Assembly (NCBI RefSeq): GCF_027625995.1
Contig: NZ_CP115396.1
Location: 992,001-1,056,000, forward strand
Reading direction: 5' to 3'
DNA from: Hymenobacter yonginensis
Lineage (GTDB): Bacteria > Bacteroidota > Bacteroidia > Cytophagales > Hymenobacteraceae
DNA: 64,000 nucleotides
The notes beneath the pieces are model-generated. The model was given only the letters and a program-made list of their open reading frames with translations, was not told the DNA's origin and made no database searches. Numbering within the stretch: position 1 is the first letter of the stretch; every line of letters begins with the position of its first letter. A program made the translations under genes and the position numbers. Below, piece by piece: positions 8,578 through 17,617 of this stretch.

Positions 8578-9837
8578 ATGCCTTACTCACTCCTGATTCG
8601 TAACTGCGGCCAGCTACTCACGATGGCCGGCAGCGCGGCCCGAGGCCCCCTTACTGGCGCGCAAATGCGTGACTGGCCCATCCTGGAAAACGCCTTTGTT
8701 GCCTGCGAAAACGACTGGGTAGTGGCCCTCGGACCCATGTCGGAGCTGCTGGAAACCCACGTGACGGCGGCCACGCAGGTGCTGGATGCCGGTGGGCGGG
8801 TGGTGATGCCGGGCCTGGTGGAGTGCCACACCCACCTCGTATTCGGCGGCAACCGTGCCCACGAGTTCCAGCGCAAGCTGCAGGGCGAAGCTTATCTCGA
8901 CATCCTGGCCAGCGGCGGCGGCATCCTGAGCACCGTGCGCGCCACCCGCGCCGCCTCCGACGCCGAGCTGCTGGAAAATGCCCTGCACCACCTGGCTGGC
9001 TTCCGGTGCTATGGCGTCACGACAGTGGAAGCCAAGAGCGGCTACGGCCTCGATGCCGAAACCGAGCTGCGGCTGCTGCGGGTGGCGCAGGAGGCCGGTC
9101 GCCGCCAGCCGGTGCGGGTGGTGCCCACGTTTCTGGGTGCCCACGTGCCCGGCCCCGAATACAAGGGCCGCCCAGCAGAGTACTTAGATATGCTGATGCA
9201 GGAGGTGCTGCCGCACTTAAACCCGCAGGAGGTGCCGTTTGTGGATATTTTCTGCGAGGAAGGCGCGTTTTCGTTGGCCGACGCGCGACGGTATCTGGAG
9301 CAGGCCCAGGCTATGGGATTCGGGCTGAAAATTCACGCTGAGCAGCTACACGACCTGGGCGGCTGCGAAATGGCCGCCGCGTTGGGCGCCGTCAGCATCG
9401 ACCACGCCGACTACCTGACGCCGGCTGCCGCCGCCCGCATTGCCACCCAAACCCAGGGCCAAACGGTGGCGGTATTGCTGCCGCTGGTGCCGCTGTTTCT
9501 GCGCCAGGACCGGTACGCTCCCGGCCGGGCCTTCATCGAGGCCGGCCTGCCGGTGGCTGTCAGCACTGATTTCAATCCGGGCTCGTGCCCCAGCAAAAAC
9601 CTGTGGCTGGCCCTGAGTATGGCTTGCCTGAAAATGGGGCTCACGCCGCGCGAAGCCCTGGCAGCCGCCACTATCAATGCCGCCTGGGCCATTGGCCAGC
9701 AGCAGCATTGCGGCAGCTTGGAACCCGGCAAGCGCGCCGACCTGCTGGTGCTGGACGTGCGCCATTACGAGGAAATCCCGTACTGGCTCGGCGAAAACCC
9801 GGTACGCCACGTGGTGATAGGCGGGAAGTTAGAATAG
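8578..9837 (+). CDS. hutI: Imidazolonepropionase
   Basis: Amidohydrolase that opens imidazolone-5-propionate to N-formimino-L-glutamate in histidine degradation. Length 419 matches HutI. The metal-binding VECHTHLVFGG motif places ligands at H84 and H86, and the family-specific AKSGYGLD, TFLGAHVPGPEYKGR and FSTDFNPGS-like (VSTDFNPGSCPSKNLW) motifs are all present, with a third metal His in LKIHAEQLH. None of the other hut genes (hutH, hutU, hutG/F) are in this window, so the pathway must be completed elsewhere. The divergent neighbour is unrelated. The start ATG 8578 is supported by a normal N terminus (YSLLIRNCGQL). Confidence 0.95.
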   Translation: MPYSLLIRNCGQLLTMAGSAARGPLTGAQMRDWPILENAFVACENDWVVALGPMSELLETHVTAATQVLDAGGRVVMPGLVECHTHLVFGGNRAHEFQRKLQGEAYLDILASGGGILSTVRATRAASDAELLENALHHLAGFRCYGVTTVEAKSGYGLDAETELRLLRVAQEAGRRQPVRVVPTFLGAHVPGPEYKGRPAEYLDMLMQEVLPHLNPQEVPFVDIFCEEGAFSLADARRYLEQAQAMGFGLKIHAEQLHDLGGCEMAAALGAVSIDHADYLTPAAAARIATQTQGQTVAVLLPLVPLFLRQDRYAPGRAFIEAGLPVAVSTDFNPGSCPSKNLWLALSMACLKMGLTPREALAAATINAAWAIGQQQHCGSLEPGKRADLLVLDVRHYEEIPYWLGENPVRHVVIGGKLE

Positions 9838-9859
9838 CCTTTCGTATTCGATGTAACGA

Positions 9860-9891
9860 CGAGGGGCACCGCATATATGCGGCGCCCCTCG
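9860..9891. terminator. Hairpin between convergent hutI and lipoprotein gene
   Basis: Inverted repeat of 15 bp arms, CGAGGGGCACCGCAT and ATGCGGCGCCCCTCG, with one mismatch and a two-base loop. No T-run follows on either strand, so it may act as a factor-dependent or weak terminator rather than a classical one. Confidence 0.5.
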
Positions 9892-9963
9892 GGCATTAGC
9901 GAATAGAGGATAATGAGTAGGCTGGATAAGTGGAGTCGGATAAGTGTTGCTGGCAGATAGATG

Positions 9964-10941
9964 CTATAAAGCCCGGATTTCAGCTGCCATTTCGGCTTCC
10001 GTTACGGCGCGCAGGGTGGGGGCGAAGGTTTGGTTGGCCGCTACCGTAGCGCTTTGCTTGCCGAAGTAGAGTTGGTTGCCATCCATGTGCATTACCACGG
10101 CCGTCACGGCGTAGCCCTGCGGCACCTGGCCGGCCAAGAAGGAGTCGGCGGCGGAGGTAGCAGGGTAGAGGCGGAGCGCGGAGTTCAGCGTGCTGAAAGC
10201 CAGATACACGAGGGTATTGGCGCTGGTGGCGCCGGGGCGGGTGGCGCGTACCTGCACCGTAGTGAGCGGGCTGGCCGTCACGAACCGGTCGCAGTTGATC
10301 CAGTTCAGGCGGCTGGCATTCGAGTTATACAGAATAGAGCTCAACGAAACCTGAAACCCGGTAGACGTGCCCGAGGCGGGAAAGGGCGTGATGCCGCCCG
10401 CCTGCAATGGAAGCCAGGAGCCAATCAGGGAAGAGTCGGCAGGGCTGCTCAGACCCGAAAACAGACCCATGCCGGTAGTGCTGCTCAGGGCTGGTGGTAA
10501 CACGGTGGTAACATCGAGGCTGGCGTTGGGGGCCAGCACAACCTGCTGCCCATCCTGCGAAAACCGGATGCTGAACATGCCGGCCGACTCCAGCAGCTGC
10601 CCGCCCGAGATGGTAGGGGCGTGCGAGAAAATCATATCGCTGCGTTTGGTAATCTCACGCACCCGCACCTGCACCAGACTGCTGGACATAGGCTGCCCAT
10701 AGATTCGGCGCAGGCCAGCCGGTATACGGATGCGGTAGGCGCTGGCCGTGCGGATTGTGGTGCCCAGGCCCGGGCGGATATAGAACTGCTGCTCGGGCAG
10801 GGCATATCTGGCCAGCTTGCGCTGCATATCAGGTGCAGGCACCGACAGGTCACAATCCGGTATTTCTACCAGATCCGCGTCTTTTTTACAGCTGCCTAGC
10901 AGCAACCCCATGGCCATGAGGCCTAATAACCGAAGGTTCAT
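9964..10941 (-). CDS. Hypothetical lipoprotein
   Basis: Protein of 325 residues with a lipoprotein signal: MNLRLLGLMAMGLLLGSCKKD, the cysteine of LLGSC being the lipidation site. The rest is beta-rich with many Ser/Thr/Gly and no motif I recognise. The +2/+3 Lys-Lys-Asp after the Cys resembles the charged export signals seen on Bacteroidota surface lipoproteins, so a cell-surface location is possible. It is about 70 bp downstream of the beta-barrel gene of the sigma-factor operon on the same strand and could be its distal member. Function unknown. Confidence 0.65.
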   Translation of the reverse strand: MNLRLLGLMAMGLLLGSCKKDADLVEIPDCDLSVPAPDMQRKLARYALPEQQFYIRPGLGTTIRTASAYRIRIPAGLRRIYGQPMSSSLVQVRVREITKRSDMIFSHAPTISGGQLLESAGMFSIRFSQDGQQVVLAPNASLDVTTVLPPALSSTTGMGLFSGLSSPADSSLIGSWLPLQAGGITPFPASGTSTGFQVSLSSILYNSNASRLNWINCDRFVTASPLTTVQVRATRPGATSANTLVYLAFSTLNSALRLYPATSAADSFLAGQVPQGYAVTAVVMHMDGNQLYFGKQSATVAANQTFAPTLRAVTEAEMAAEIRAL

Positions 10942-11011
10942 AGATCAGAAAAAATGGATAGTGGAAGAATACGACCTGGCGGCAGCCGGCCCGGTGGCCA
11001 GTCGGGCAGTT

Positions 11012-12808
11012 TTAGCGCAGGTCGAAAGAGAAACCCGTGAGCAAGCCGGCCGCAAAGGGGCGGCGGGCCGGGAGGGAAGGAGTGAGCGAAGGGGTGGTGC
11101 TAACCGGGGATACCACGGAAATCAGCGCGTAGCGGCCGGTAGGCTGCACCAGCAGGTGCAGGCGTGGCGTGAGGGCATAGCGCACATCCAGGCCCGCCGT
11201 CAGACTCACGCCCAGCCGCCGGTATGGGCTGTTCGTGGCCGACCAGTTTTGCTGCTGGCTGCAGGTGCAGGCGGTGCTGCCACTGGTGCGGCCGCCGGCA
11301 TACATTTCCAGGGCGGCCCCGGCGGTCAGGCCGTAGCGGAGCCGCGTCTGGCCGCCCAGCTGATACTGCGCCTGCAGCGGCAGCGTGAAGTAGCGGTAGG
11401 TGTCGCGCTGTTGCAGGGGCTGCGCGGGCGGGAGGGTGCCGGCCGTGTCGCGCGGGGGCTGGAGCAGCAGGTTCAGGCGGGTGCCGTAAGTGGCATAGCC
11501 CAGGCCTGCACTCACACTCAGCCGGGGCGCGAGGGTGTAGCGCACCTGCAGCTGGCCGGTAAAAGTGAGGGCTGGCCGCTCCAATGCGCTGAGACTCGCG
11601 GAGTCAGTGGCTCCTAGCTGTCGGTAGCTGATGGTGGGGCCCGCCAGCACTTCCACCGCCCAGCGGCTGGCTGGGCGCGGCACTGGCGGCGCCACCGTCA
11701 CCGGCTGAACGACCGGCAATTCGGCAGCAAACTGCGGCAGCTGCGCCACCCGCGGGAGCAGGCTGCCAACGGGAAACAGCAGTGCCAGCTGCAACTCAGT
11801 AGCCGGCTGCCGACTACTGGTGCCCAACGCTAGTGCGGGTATCGTGGCGTGAAGACTGCCGGAATCAGGCTGCTTCCCTCCGCTGGGTTGCAGGTCGCGG
11901 TTTTCAGCGGAATCAGGCTGAAGTCGGTTTATGGCGGCAGCGCCGGGGTGCGGTTTGTTGGCCGCAACGGTCAGCAGCCGGCCCGCTTCTGCCGCCAAAA
12001 CAGCGGAGTCCGGAAGTATAGCTGCTGCCAGTGAGCGAGCGGGAAGCCTGGGTGAACTGTCAGGCGATGATTGGGCGGTGTGGTGGGTGGTTGGCTGGCC
12101 CGGTGCTGTGCTGGCGCTACCAATGGCGAGCTTTGACGGTGGCGTATCGCGCAGCAGTCGCGCAGCAGACCGGCTTGCGGTGCGCGGCGTTGGGGTATTC
12201 GTAGCCACGGTACCAGCCAGGGCGGGCCGCGGCTGTCGGCGGCCCGCAGCGTCCCGCGGCGAAGCTACTACAGAAGCCGCAGCGGACCGCGGCGAAGCTG
12301 CAGCAGCTTCTGCCGCAGAAGCCACTGCCGTAGCGCGAGGAGCTTGCTGCGTTGCATTCGCTGCTGATTCTGTCTCGGCTGAGCCACCACGACCGTCGGC
12401 AGTAGCTACGGGAGAATCCGGGTTTCTGGCAGAAGAAACATGCTCGTCTGGTTGAGCAGCAGCGAGTGGCGCAGAGGGCTCTGCCGCAGTAGCCAGGCGG
12501 CCAGGCGCATCCTTTTTGGTAGGAGCAGTTGGCAGATTGGGAGCAGTTGGAACAGCGGCAACTTCAGGACGGGAAGCCGGCCGAATGGCCAGTACGCCCA
12601 CCACGACCACGCCTATCAGCAGCAGCAACGCCAGTGCCCAGCGTAGCCGCAACGCCGGACGGGGCAGTGGCCGGGCAGGCTCTACCGGCGCTGCCGGAGG
12701 CAGCTGCCGCTGGATGGCCGCCCACATGTCGGGCGGGGGCGTGCTGCCGTAGCCCTCCAGCTTGCGCCGTAGTTCTTCGTACAACTCTTCTGATTCGCGC
12801 TCCGTCAT
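11012..12808 (-). CDS. Anti-sigma-like, single-TM protein with C-terminal outer-membrane-type beta-barrel domain
   Basis: Protein of 598 residues built in three parts. Residues 1-50 are acidic/charged (MTERESEELYEELRRKLEGYG, then PPPDMWAAIQRQL), as in short cytoplasmic anti-sigma domains. One transmembrane helix follows at about 53-73 (LRWALALLLLIGVVVVGVLAI). A long Ala/Ser/Pro/Thr-rich, low-complexity periplasmic linker runs to about residue 360. The last ~230 residues are amphipathic beta strands (VEVLAGPTISYRQLG, LSVSAGLGYATYGTRL, RYFTLPLQAQYQLG, ending in GFSFDLR with a terminal aromatic/Arg) typical of PorT-like barrels. Its ATG overlaps the stop of the ECF sigma gene (ATGA), indicating translational coupling and a regulatory partnership. 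Barrel insertion together with an inner-membrane anchor is a topological puzzle. Confidence 0.75.
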   Translation of the reverse strand: MTERESEELYEELRRKLEGYGSTPPPDMWAAIQRQLPPAAPVEPARPLPRPALRLRWALALLLLIGVVVVGVLAIRPASRPEVAAVPTAPNLPTAPTKKDAPGRLATAAEPSAPLAAAQPDEHVSSARNPDSPVATADGRGGSAETESAANATQQAPRATAVASAAEAAAASPRSAAASVVASPRDAAGRRQPRPALAGTVATNTPTPRTASRSAARLLRDTPPSKLAIGSASTAPGQPTTHHTAQSSPDSSPRLPARSLAAAILPDSAVLAAEAGRLLTVAANKPHPGAAAINRLQPDSAENRDLQPSGGKQPDSGSLHATIPALALGTSSRQPATELQLALLFPVGSLLPRVAQLPQFAAELPVVQPVTVAPPVPRPASRWAVEVLAGPTISYRQLGATDSASLSALERPALTFTGQLQVRYTLAPRLSVSAGLGYATYGTRLNLLLQPPRDTAGTLPPAQPLQQRDTYRYFTLPLQAQYQLGGQTRLRYGLTAGAALEMYAGGRTSGSTACTCSQQQNWSATNSPYRRLGVSLTAGLDVRYALTPRLHLLVQPTGRYALISVVSPVSTTPSLTPSLPARRPFAAGLLTGFSFDLR

Positions 12809-13353
12809 GACAAAGTGAAGTTGTTGTTAGCCAATAGGCGTTCTTCCAGCAACCGCCGCGCCCGCGACAGTTGCGACTTGCTAGTACCCTCCGAAATACC
12901 CAGCAGCTCGCCAATTTCCTGGTGTGAGTAGCCTTCGATGGCGTAGAGGTTGAGCACCGTGCGGTAGCCGATGGGCAGGGTGTTGATGAGGGCCACCACC
13001 TCATCGGTGGAAAGCTGGTCGAGGGCCGTGCCGTCGGGGTGGGGCACGTTGGCGGCGGCCTCGTAGTCTACCTGCGGGGCCCCCTGGCGGTGCTGCTGAT
13101 AGGCATTGAGCGAAGTATTGACGGCAATCCGGCGGGCCCAGGCTTCAAAGGGTCCCTGCTCCCGGTATTGATCCAGGCGGGTGAAAATTTTGATGAACGT
13201 GAGTTGCAGCGCATCCTCCGCCTCGGCTTGGCTGGGGCAGTAGCGCAAGCACACACCCATCAACTGGTAGGCCAGCCGCTCATAGAGCGCCCGCTGGGCA
13301 GTAGGGCTCCCGCGCCGGCAGTCGGCCAGTAGATCAGTAAGGGGCTGCGGCAT
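12805..13353 (-). CDS. ECF-type RNA polymerase sigma factor
   Basis: Sigma-70 family protein of 182 residues lacking region 1 and 3. Region 2 is visible as LAYQLMGVCLRYCPSQAEAEDALQLTFIKIFTRLDQYREQGPFEAWARRIAVNTSLNAYQ and region 4 as DEVVALINTLPIGYRTVLNLYAIEGYSHQEIGELLGISEGTSKSQLSRARRLLEERL. ATG 13353 is chosen because it begins just before region 2; the open frame continues upstream only through repeat-like DNA. The stop overlaps the start of the anti-sigma-like gene by four bases (ATGA), so the two proteins are made from one message and the downstream product probably controls this factor's release. Confidence 0.92.
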   Translation of the reverse strand: MPQPLTDLLADCRRGSPTAQRALYERLAYQLMGVCLRYCPSQAEAEDALQLTFIKIFTRLDQYREQGPFEAWARRIAVNTSLNAYQQHRQGAPQVDYEAAANVPHPDGTALDQLSTDEVVALINTLPIGYRTVLNLYAIEGYSHQEIGELLGISEGTSKSQLSRARRLLEERLLANNNFTLS

Positions 13354-13596
13354 GCGCGGGGTAGGCGGAGAAATAGCGAATAAACAATCAGCGTAACCGG
13401 TTTCTGCCCCCATGACCGGCCACTGCCAGGAAGGGTTGCGTGGGCTTTGAAAAAAGAACGACAAGCCGTGAGCTGTGAGCCACAAGCAACAGGCTGCAAG
13501 CTTTCGGCACATGCGTTTGCCGCTTACAGTTCATGACTTGCAGCTTAAAGCTGACAGCTTGCCGCTTCCTTCACGGCATGTGCTACATTCGCTCCC

Positions 13597-14388
13597 ATGA
13601 CGCTGCCCATCTATCAGGTTGACGCCTTTTCCAACCGGCCCTTTGCTGGCAACCCCGCCGCCGTGTGCCCGCTTACCGAGTGGCTGCCCGCCGAAACCAT
13701 GCAGGCCATAGCCGCCGAAAACAACCTCGCCGAAACGGCCTTCTTCGTGTCCCGGCCCGATGGCGAGTTTGACCTGCGCTGGTTTACGCCCGCCGTGGAG
13801 GTGGAGCTGTGCGGCCACGCCACCCTGGCCTCGGCCCACGTGCTGTACCGGCATCTGGGGTTTGAGGGCGCTGAAATCGTGTTTCACTCCAAAAGCGGGC
13901 CGCTGCGCGTGAGTCAGGCCGAGGCCGGCATGCTCACTCTCGACTTCCCGGCCCGGCCCCCGCACCTCATCCAGCAGCACCCCGACGGCCTGCTCGATGG
14001 CCTGCGCGCTACGCCGCTACAGCTGCTGGCTGGCCCCGACTTGGTCTGCGTCTTCGCCACTGAGGCCGAAGTGCGGGCCCTGAAGCCCGACATGGCGCAC
14101 CTCATCAAAGTGGAATATCGCGCCGTTATTGCCACCGCCCCCGGCTCCGACGGGGTGGATTTCGTGTCGCGCTTTTTCGGCCCCCGGGTGGGTGTGCCCG
14201 AGGATCCGGTGACGGGCTCAGCCCACACCACGCTGGTGCCCTACTGGGCCGAGCGGCTAGGCAAGCTGCACCTGCACGCCCGTCAGGTATCGGCCCGCAG
14301 CGGCGACCTGTGGTGCGAGCTGCGCGGCGAGCGGGTGCTGATGAGCGGCCACGCCGTCACGTATCTGCGCGGCGAGATTGAGGTATAA
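13597..14388 (+). CDS. PhzF family isomerase/epimerase
   Basis: Protein of 263 residues of the PhzF/YddE family, which has a duplicated diaminopimelate epimerase-like fold and acts on small metabolites. The N-terminal YQVDAFSNRPFAGNPAAV and the catalytic Glu in ENNLAETAF (about E47) are clear, as are LCGHATLA and the second-half GVPEDPVTGSAHTTLVPYW. No phenazine genes are near, so this is one of the many PhzF homologues with unknown substrate, and no pathway should be assumed. It is divergent from the sigma operon across a 240-bp spacer with inverted words (GCTGCAAG near 13492, CTTGCAGC near 13541). Confidence 0.9.
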   Translation: MTLPIYQVDAFSNRPFAGNPAAVCPLTEWLPAETMQAIAAENNLAETAFFVSRPDGEFDLRWFTPAVEVELCGHATLASAHVLYRHLGFEGAEIVFHSKSGPLRVSQAEAGMLTLDFPARPPHLIQQHPDGLLDGLRATPLQLLAGPDLVCVFATEAEVRALKPDMAHLIKVEYRAVIATAPGSDGVDFVSRFFGPRVGVPEDPVTGSAHTTLVPYWAERLGKLHLHARQVSARSGDLWCELRGERVLMSGHAVTYLRGEIEV

Positions 14389-14451
14389 TAAATCTGTCGA
14401 CGGCCAACCCTACTACTTTAAATCATCATCACACCGAATACTTTTTCCACT

Positions 14452-15528
14452 ATGTCTAACCGCTATACATGTTTGCTGCTGACCCTGGGGCTCAGCCTTT
14501 CTATGCAGTTCGCGTCGGCCCAGACGACTACCAGCCAGGAGCTGGTGCAGCAGGGCGTGGCGCTCCACGACCAGGGCAAATACGACGAAGCCGTGTTGCC
14601 CTACAAGGAAGCGCTGAAGCAGGATCCGGCCAATATCACCGCCCGCTACGAGCTGGCCATGACTTACAACACCCAGGACCGTAACGCGGAAGCCGTAGCG
14701 CTGTGCAAGGAAATCCTGAAGCAGGAACCCAAACCTGACGCCTCGTTCTATAGCACCTACGGCAACGCTTTAGACGGCCTCAAAAAGCCCAAAGACGCCG
14801 CCAAAATATATCAGGAAGGCCTGAAGCGCTACCCCAACGACGGCCCGCTGTACTTCAACCTGGGCATCACGCAGGCCAAGGGGCTTGATCAGCCGGCCGA
14901 GGCCATTGCCAGCATGCAGCAGTCGGTGCGGTGCCGGCCGGAGCACGCCAATTCCCATTCTGCTCTGGCGACGCTGACGGCCATGCAAGGCAACCGCATA
15001 GCCGCCCTGCTGGAAACCCTGCGGCTGCTGCAGCTGGAGCCCACAGGCCCGCGCGCCGCTGCCAGCCTCGCCCGCCTCGACCGGCTGGTAGGGCAGGGCG
15101 TCAAGCAAACCGGCGACAACAGCATCAGTATCAATATGTCGGCGGATGTGCTGAAGCAGGTGAACAGCAAGAAAAGCCAGCCCGACAACTTCAGCCAGGC
15201 CGATATGCTGCTCACCATGGCTACGGCGCTGGACTTCGACGAGAAAAACAAGAGCAAGGCGCCAACCGAGCGGCTTGTTGAAAAGCTTAGCTCGCTGTGC
15301 CAGGGGTTAGCAGAGGGCAAGCCCGAGCAGCAGGAAGGCTTCGTGTGGCAATACTACGTGCCGTACTTCGTGGCTATGGAAAAGCAGGGCCATCTGCCGG
15401 CACTGGCCTACACCGTGCAAGCGTCGCGCGCCGAGGCCACGCCGGACGTGAAAGCCTGGCTTAGCGCCCACCCCACGCAGGTGCAGGCGCTGCAGGAATG
15501 GTCGCGCACCTACATCTGGCCGAAGTAG
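14452..15528 (+). CDS. Periplasmic tetratricopeptide-repeat protein
   Basis: Protein of 358 residues with a signal peptide (ending FASAQ near residue 24) and an N-terminal array of three to four TPR units: QGVALHDQGKYDEAVLPYKEALKQDP, YELAMTYNTQDRNAEAVALCKEIL, YGNALDGLKKPKDAAKIYQEGLKRYP, YFNLGITQAKGLDQPAEAIASM. A C-terminal ~150-residue helical domain follows that I do not recognise, ending in LQEWSRTYIWPK. TPR arrays bind partner proteins; no partner is evident nearby. It begins 63 bp after phzF and ends 3 bp before the convergent KTSC gene. Confidence 0.8.
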   Translation: MSNRYTCLLLTLGLSLSMQFASAQTTTSQELVQQGVALHDQGKYDEAVLPYKEALKQDPANITARYELAMTYNTQDRNAEAVALCKEILKQEPKPDASFYSTYGNALDGLKKPKDAAKIYQEGLKRYPNDGPLYFNLGITQAKGLDQPAEAIASMQQSVRCRPEHANSHSALATLTAMQGNRIAALLETLRLLQLEPTGPRAAASLARLDRLVGQGVKQTGDNSISINMSADVLKQVNSKKSQPDNFSQADMLLTMATALDFDEKNKSKAPTERLVEKLSSLCQGLAEGKPEQQEGFVWQYYVPYFVAMEKQGHLPALAYTVQASRAEATPDVKAWLSAHPTQVQALQEWSRTYIWPK

Positions 15529-15531
15529 CCG

Positions 15532-15750
15532 CTACCCGCGCAACTGCTCGCGACCGTAGTCGTTGCGGTCCAGCACCTGCTCTACAAACAGCGCCTTGTT
15601 GGGTAGCTGCAGCAGCGCCGCGTGAATGGCGGCCGGCACGCCCGTGTAGCGCACCAGCCCGCCGTGGCGGTATTCAATTTCCAGCGTCTGCGTGGCGGCC
15701 TCGTAGCCCACGGCTTTCAGGGAAGTAGAACGGACGGGGCGGCGCTGCAT
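15532..15750 (-). CDS. KTSC domain protein
   Basis: Small protein of 72 residues that is essentially one KTSC domain: RSTSLKAVGYEAATQTLEIEYRHGGLVRYTGVPAAIHAALLQLPNKALFVEQVL. These domains, named after lysyl-tRNA synthetase C-terminal copies, occur alone in many bacteria and are thought to bind nucleic acid or tRNA, but the function is not settled. It is convergent with the TPR gene with a spacing of only three bases, and sits about 70 bp upstream of nothing obvious on its own strand, so it is probably monocistronic. Confidence 0.8.
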   Translation of the reverse strand: MQRRPVRSTSLKAVGYEAATQTLEIEYRHGGLVRYTGVPAAIHAALLQLPNKALFVEQVLDRNDYGREQLRG

Positions 15751-15820
15751 AGGATAGATGGTTTTAAGCTGTTAATTTTTAGCTATATAGTTGTCAACTC
15801 TTGGCAACAAACAACCAGCC

Positions 15821-16456
15821 TCACGCCGCTGGTTTTTTCTGTGCTGCCGATGCTTTCTTGCCGGCTACGGGGGCGGCCAGTTTGCCGGGGTTGTCGGCCA
15901 GGAACTTGCCCCAGCTTTTGCCGCCGGCTTTCACGTTGTTGCCCTTCTGGTAGTGGTGGCACATGGCCACGGCCAGCGCGTCGGTGGCGTCCAGGAACTT
16001 GGGCGCTTCTTCGATGGGCGGCAGCTTCAGGGTCTGGCGGAGCATGTGGGCCACCTGCTCTTTGCTGGCGTTGCCGGAGCCCGTTACGGCCTGCTTGACC
16101 TTGGTGGGCGCGTATTCCACGTACGGAATCTGGCGGGCCAGGCAGGCGGCAATGGCCACGCCCTGGGCCCGGCCCAGCTTGAGCATGCTTTGCACGTTCA
16201 CCCCAAAAAACGGCGCTTCGATGGCCAGCTCGTCGGGCAAGTGCTCGTCGATGAGCTCGGTCATGCGCTCGAAGATGCGCTTGAGCTTGAGGGCGTGGTT
16301 GGTGCCCAGCTTGCGCATGTCAATCACGTCGTACTCCAGCATGCGCACCCGCTGGCCCTGCACCTCAATCACGGCGTAGCCCATCAGGTTGGTGCCGGGG
16401 TCGACGCCCATGATAATCTTGGGCAGCAGGTCGGTAGGGGCGAGGGGCAGAATCAT
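15821..16456 (-). CDS. ruvC: Crossover junction endodeoxyribonuclease RuvC
   Basis: Holliday-junction resolvase of 211 residues with an RNase H-like fold. Catalytic acids are visible: D19 in [15 protein letters not shown]80 in [10 protein letters not shown], and D156/D159 in [14 protein letters not shown]; the DNA-binding [18 protein letters not shown] segment is also present. The C-terminal ~35 residues are Lys/Ala-rich ([13 protein letters not shown]), a tail not found in the E. coli enzyme. ATG 16456 is preferred; an in-frame ATG at 16564 would overlap the promoter region of the divergent membrane-protein gene. ruvA and ruvB are not adjacent. Confidence 0.95.
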   Translation of the reverse strand: MILPLAPTDLLPKIIMGVDPGTNLMGYAVIEVQGQRVRMLEYDVIDMRKLGTNHALKLKRIFERMTELIDEHLPDELAIEAPFFGVNVQSMLKLGRAQGVAIAACLARQIPYVEYAPTKVKQAVTGSGNASKEQVAHMLRQTLKLPPIEEAPKFLDATDALAVAMCHHYQKGNNVKAGGKSWGKFLADNPGKLAAPVAGKKASAAQKKPAA

Positions 16457-16552
16457 GGGCGAGGCAAACGGGGCAGAGAATCCGGGCGAAGCAAGGCGGG
16501 CGTTGATTTTCGTCGGTAACTTGCCGCCTTCAACCGAAAGCGCCTCCTCCAC

Positions 16553-17617
16553 TTGCCCCGGCATCTACAAAACTACGTCCAAAAGCCGGAAAAAAAGCCG
16601 GCCACTGCCACCCGCCGGGGGCAGGGGCTGGTGGTGGCGGGCAAGCTGCTCATCACGGCCCTCACGCTGGGACTGCTCTATCACTCGGTATTTGCTGATG
16701 GCGCCACGGCGGCGGCCTGGCGCGGCCTGCTGGCGGCCACCTTCACCGGGGCCGGCCGTGGGCCGGTGCTGCTGGCGCTGGCGCTGGTGCCCGTGAACTG
16801 GGGCGTGGAGGCCTGGAAATGGTGGCGCCTGGCCCGGCACCTGGAGCTGGTATCGTTCCGGCGCAGCTTCCGGGCGGTGCTGGTGGGCCTCACGCTGGGC
16901 TTCGTCACGCCCAACCGCGTCGGCGACTACGCCGGCCGCATCATCGAGCTCAAAAGCCGCCGCCTCGATGCGCTGGGGGCCGTGTTTCTGGGCCGCTACG
17001 CCCAGCTGGTGGTCACGGTGCTGGCCGGCACGGCGGGCCTGCTGTACTTTCTGCTGCGGTTTTATTTGCGCGGCTACCCGGCCAGCCAGCTGGGCGCCGT
17101 GGTGGCGGCCGTGCTGCTGAACGCGGCCGTGCTGCTGCCGCTCTACCGCTCGCGGCTGCTGCTGGCCGTGCTGATGGCGGTGCGGCCGTTGCAGCGGTTC
17201 CGGCGGTTTCTGGCCGTAATGCCCACCTACCGGGCGCCGGCCATTCATGCGGTGCTGGCGTTGTCGGGGCTGCGGTACGCGGTGTTCTGTGCCCAGTTTG
17301 GGCTGTTGCTAAAGGCCTACGGCACCCAGGCGGCGCTGGGGCCGGGCGCGGCCGCGGTGGCGGGCACGTTTCTGCTCAAGTCGCTGGTGCCCTCGCTCAA
17401 TGCCCTGGCCGATGTGGGCGTGCGTGAGTTGTCGGCCACGCACCTGTTTGGGCTGCTCGGCGAGCCAGCGCTGCCCGTACTGAGCGCCAGTCTCAGCCTC
17501 TGGATTCTCAATATTGCGTTGCCCAGCGCCACCGGGCTGTTGTTTGTGCTGCGCCTGAAAGTGCTGCGCAAGCGGCGCAAAGCTGATTCTTCCGCCCCAA
17601 CGCCGCCCGCCGCATGA
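16553..17617 (+). CDS. Flippase-like (lysylphosphatidylglycerol synthase TM region, UPF0104) membrane protein
   Basis: Multi-pass membrane protein of about 354 residues with eight or more hydrophobic helices, related to the membrane half of MprF/AglD proteins. Diagnostic pieces are [35 protein letters not shown] and [20 protein letters not shown]. No ATG is available at the front; TTG 16553 gives a ~20-residue basic tail before the first helix, with GTG 16631 as an alternative. It overlaps the next glycosyltransferase gene by four bases (ATGA), so the pair likely makes and moves, or modifies, a membrane lipid. Confidence 0.82.
   Translation: MPRHLQNYVQKPEKKPATATRRGQGLVVAGKLLITALTLGLLYHSVFADGATAAAWRGLLAATFTGAGRGPVLLALALVPVNWGVEAWKWWRLARHLELVSFRRSFRAVLVGLTLGFVTPNRVGDYAGRIIELKSRRLDALGAVFLGRYAQLVVTVLAGTAGLLYFLLRFYLRGYPASQLGAVVAAVLLNAAVLLPLYRSRLLLAVLMAVRPLQRFRRFLAVMPTYRAPAIHAVLALSGLRYAVFCAQFGLLLKAYGTQAALGPGAAAVAGTFLLKSLVPSLNALADVGVRELSATHLFGLLGEPALPVLSASLSLWILNIALPSATGLLFVLRLKVLRKRRKADSSAPTPPAA

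Noticed and set aside
13597-14388. Phenazine biosynthesis locus
   Set aside because: PhzF homologues are widespread; no other phz gene is in the window.
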